Shown here: piece by piece, positions 7,044-8,689 of the stretch
How the letters are laid out: the number at the start of each line of letters is the position of its first letter
Position numbering within the stretch: the first letter of the stretch is position 1
NCBI GenBank assembly: GCA_900551365.1
Contig: URVZ01000072.1
Coordinates: 1-8,689, forward strand
DNA length: 8,689 bases
Source: an uncultured Collinsella sp.
Lineage (GTDB): Bacteria > Actinomycetota > Coriobacteriia > Coriobacteriales > Coriobacteriaceae
Direction: 5' to 3'
Notes under the pieces: generated by a model
Told to the model about the DNA's origin: nothing
The model's database searches: none
What the model saw: only the letters and a program-made list of their open reading frames with translations
Translations under genes and position numbers: made by a program

Positions 7044-7954
7044 TAGGCGAGGGGTGTGGACTCCCATTCTCCGGTGAGGTGGGGGATGTCGAAGGTTCGA
7101 TAACCGCAGTCGTAGGCGTGGGCCTGGGCCTCGCGGATGATCCAGCAGATATCACAGGCGCGGTGCGCGTCCGAGCCAAAGGTGATCGGCACTTCGGCAT
7201 GGGCAAAGCGGCGCAAAAGGCCGGTCGCGGGGTAGTAGTCGTCGAGCCCCTTGCGCGGTGCGGCCGTCGAGACCTCAACGCGGCGGCCCGTGTCGTGTGC
7301 ACACTCTGCCATCTGCTTCCAGAGCGGTGCGGGGTCAAAATCGGGTGCAAAGCCTTCCTTCGAAAAGCGCATGACCAGGTCGGGATGAGCCATCACATCA
7401 AAGTTAAGCGGGCTCTCGCAGGCGCGGCACCAGTCATCGACATAGCGCTCCCACACGCCGCGTACCCCCAGGTTTTCCCAAACGTGCAAGTTGGTGTCAT
7501 CGTCGATCCAACCGCAGCGCGAATCGGGCGTATCGGGACGAGCGACGTCCTCCGTTCCCGCCGTACCCGCGGCGCCGGCCATGATATCGCCTGGGTTGCC
7601 AATCCAATGCACACTGCCCAGGCGCACGACGGCGCCCTGGGACCAGCGCTCAACCAAAGGCTCGCAGCCCTCGTACCAATCGCATTCAAAGCCATAGATA
7701 AGCTCGAGCTCCGGCGCAATCTGCGCGGCAAGCTTGCGAGCATCCTCAAAAGCCAGACGATGTGCCGGCAGGTCGCCCTCAGTAACCTGCACTTCACAGT
7801 TGGCATCCATGCTGGCGGGCAGGGTGAGATGGTCGGTTGAGACCATGACGCGGCAGCTGGCCGCAGCAGCGGCGCGAACGTTGTCCTCAAACGAGGCATG
7901 GCCGTCCGAGAACGAGGTGTGGGTATGGCAATCGATCAGCGGGCAAGCAGACAT
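7043..7954 (-). CDS. hisK: PHP-family histidinol-phosphatase (HisK/HisJ type)
   Basis: Probably dephosphorylates histidinol phosphate to histidinol, the step lacking in the plus-strand operon because hisB here has no phosphatase domain. The 303-residue protein shows PHP motifs for a multi-metal site: DCHTHTSFSDG (8-18; H10, H12, D17), STDH (39-42; H42), YGFECDWYEG (87-96; E90), GSVHWI (113-118; H116), DVMAHPDL (186-193; H190), EVSTAAPRKG (227-236), and a C-terminal GSDAH (260-264; D262, H264). GFECDWYEG and the GSVHWI context are typical of the histidinol-phosphatase branch rather than polymerase or general PHP proteins. The ATG at 7952-7954 has AAAGGAG (7960-7966) five bases upstream. Residues about 122-155 form an Ala/Gly/Asp-rich stretch that looks like a loop. 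Location next to the his genes strengthens the assignment; another phosphoester substrate cannot be excluded. Confidence 0.82.
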   Translation of the reverse strand: MSACPLIDCHTHTSFSDGHASFEDNVRAAAAASCRVMVSTDHLTLPASMDANCEVQVTEGDLPAHRLAFEDARKLAAQIAPELELIYGFECDWYEGCEPLVERWSQGAVVRLGSVHWIGNPGDIMAGAAGTAGTEDVARPDTPDSRCGWIDDDTNLHVWENLGVRGVWERYVDDWCRACESPLNFDVMAHPDLVMRFSKEGFAPDFDPAPLWKQMAECAHDTGRRVEVSTAAPRKGLDDYYPATGLLRRFAHAEVPITFGSDAHRACDICWIIREAQAHAYDCGYRTFDIPHLTGEWESTPLA

Positions 7955-7986
7955 GGCGGCTCCTTTGCGTCAAGCGAATCCGCTTC

Positions 7987-7992
7987 ATTGTA
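7987..7992 (-). promoter_or_regulatory. Possible -10 box for the PHP phosphatase
   Basis: On the minus strand the hexamer reads TACAAT, one base from consensus, 32 bases before the ATG. No good -35 box is found 16-18 bases upstream. A small GC hairpin (7995-8014) lies in the would-be spacer and could be an operator or chance. It suggests the phosphatase has its own promoter, separate from the operon. Confidence 0.3.
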
Positions 7993-8092
7993 ATGGCGCG
8001 ACCCCTGGCGCGCCGGGAACGCCACAAGTCGAAACCGACTGGAAAGGGCAGGCGGCGCGCAAGGGCTGCCGCACGACATCGACCCTGCCTCA

Positions 8093-8157
8093 AAACGTGT
8101 ACGTCAGCCTCCAAAAGCTGCAAAAAATGACGTGTTTGGAGGCTGCCGTACACGTTT
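8093..8157. repeat. Strong 23-bp hairpin in the divergent intergenic region
   Basis: The arm at 8093-8115 starts AAACGTGTACGTCAGCC. It pairs with the arm at 8135-8157, which ends GGCTGCCGTACACGTTT, over 23 positions with one mismatch (T8104 against C8146). The loop is 19 bases (8116-8134) and contains a run of six A. It lies between two genes that point away from each other, so a terminator role for either is not expected. It may be an interspersed palindromic repeat, a terminator of an unseen small transcript, or a cruciform-forming regulatory site. Confidence 0.75.
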
Positions 8158-8304
8158 GGATAGGGGCGAGGACGATCCCGGCGCACGCCGACGTCCGCGA
8201 CGGGCAAAAGTCCCGCCCATCCCATGACGCCGCCCCCACGCCGCCCGCGATGTGCTAGCGTTTGAGTGAACAAAACGAGCCCGCGCGGAAAGGAACCGGA
8301 CCGT

Positions 8305-8689
8305 ATGCAACGTGGAAGTACATCTCCGCTGTCCCGCGAGACCGATGCGCCCGAGACCATCGTCAAGCTGGAGTGCGACATCGACGATGCGTCGCCCGAG
8401 GTACTCGCCTATGCCGCCGACCGCCTGCGCGAGGCCGGCGCCCGCGAGGTGCACTGGCTACCCCTCTACTGCAAAAAGGGTCGCCCCGGATGGCAGTTGC
8501 AGGTGATCTGCTCGCACGAGGATATCGAGCGCCTACAGACGATTATCTTTTTGGAGACCACGACCAACGCCGTTCGTCGCCAGGTGATGGAACGCGTTTG
8601 CCTGCCGCGCCGATTCGAGCAGGTGACAACGCCTTGGGGCGAGGTGGCCGTAAAGGTGGCAACCCTGCCCGATGGCAGCGAGCGTGCAG
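8305..8689 (+). CDS. LarC2-like nickel insertion domain protein (3' partial)
   Basis: Resembles the C-terminal domain of LarC (older name DUF111), the CTP-dependent enzyme that inserts nickel into the pincer cofactor of lactate racemase and related LarA enzymes. The 128 visible residues include CDIDDASPEVLAYAADRL (24-41, compare the family's NIDDMTPE), the invariant-type YCKKGRPGWQLQV (55-67), FLETTTNAVRR (82-92, compare ETTTxGVR), LPRRF (100-104) and TPWGEVAVKVA (109-119). A full LarC would have a LarC1 domain of about 250 residues before this. Here the gene starts with ATG at 8305 after GGAAAGGA (8287-8294), with only about 16 leader residues, and the frame is closed by a TGA at 8263-8265. 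It is therefore a stand-alone LarC2, or the second half of a split larC. The 3' end is outside the window. Confidence 0.82.
   Translation, partial: MQRGSTSPLSRETDAPETIVKLECDIDDASPEVLAYAADRLREAGAREVHWLPLYCKKGRPGWQLQVICSHEDIERLQTIIFLETTTNAVRRQVMERVCLPRRFEQVTTPWGEVAVKVATLPDGSERA

Larger units (their letters stand above)
7955..8304. other. Divergent intergenic region with no credible gene
   Basis: This 350-base stretch lies between the divergent starts of the phosphatase and the LarC2-like gene. The frames crossing it lack ribosome binding sites and recognisable protein motifs. It holds a possible minus-strand -10 box (7987-7992), a small GC hairpin GGCGCG/CGCGCC (7995-8000 and 8009-8014), the strong hairpin at 8093-8157, and a weak extended -10-like TGCTAGCGT (8253-8261) before the plus-strand gene. 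I see no tRNA, riboswitch or clear -35 boxes. Confidence 0.6.

Noticed and set aside
7079..7840. Plus-strand open frame of about 253 codons opposite the phosphatase
   Set aside because: The minus-strand frame has a full set of PHP metal-binding motifs and a ribosome binding site; the plus frame has none and is its shadow.
8093..8157. CRISPR repeat or mobile-element end
   Set aside because: There is only one unit, with no repeated spacing, no transposase and no target-site duplication that I can see.
7734..8258. Plus-strand open frame crossing the divergent intergenic region, and the opposing minus-strand frames
   Set aside because: They run through the hairpin and through the start of real genes, with no ribosome binding site or recognisable domain.

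Overview
The window is a GC-rich, tightly packed bacterial chromosome segment dominated by a histidine biosynthesis operon. Gene order, strong GGAGG-type ribosome binding sites, high GC and the style of the intergenic palindromes suggest a Coriobacteriia actinobacterium, most likely Collinsella or a close relative. This is recognition from memory, not a database result.

Positions 1-7015, plus strand: hisG (5' end cut by the window), hisD, hisC, hisB, hisH, hisA, hisF, hisI, hisE. Between them they encode nearly the whole route from PRPP and ATP to histidine. HisG is the short form, which normally needs the partner HisZ (not in the window). HisE hydrolyses the pyrophosphate, HisI opens the ring, HisA isomerises, HisH and HisF form imidazole-glycerol-phosphate synthase, HisB dehydrates, HisC transaminates and HisD performs the final two oxidations. 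HisB is the monofunctional dehydratase and HisI and HisE are separate genes, so there are no fused enzymes. The operon is interrupted by two palindromic elements, one between hisB and hisH (3869-3909) and a larger one between hisF and hisI (about 6167-6292).

Positions 7011-7954: a third palindrome overlaps the hisE stop. Facing the operon on the minus strand is a PHP-family histidinol-phosphatase, which would supply the one step the operon lacks (histidinol phosphate to histidinol). With it, only HisZ and a ribose-phosphate pyrophosphokinase would be needed from elsewhere.

Positions 7955-8304: a 350-base divergent intergenic region with a possible minus-strand -10 box and a strong 23-base-pair hairpin. 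Positions 8305-8689: the start of a plus-strand gene that matches the C-terminal (LarC2) domain of the nickel-inserting enzyme LarC, without the N-terminal LarC1 part in front of it. It runs off the window.

The enzymes are ordinary. The points worth a second look are four different palindromic elements at gene borders, long extra segments in HisD and HisH, the convergent phosphatase, and the stand-alone LarC2-like gene.
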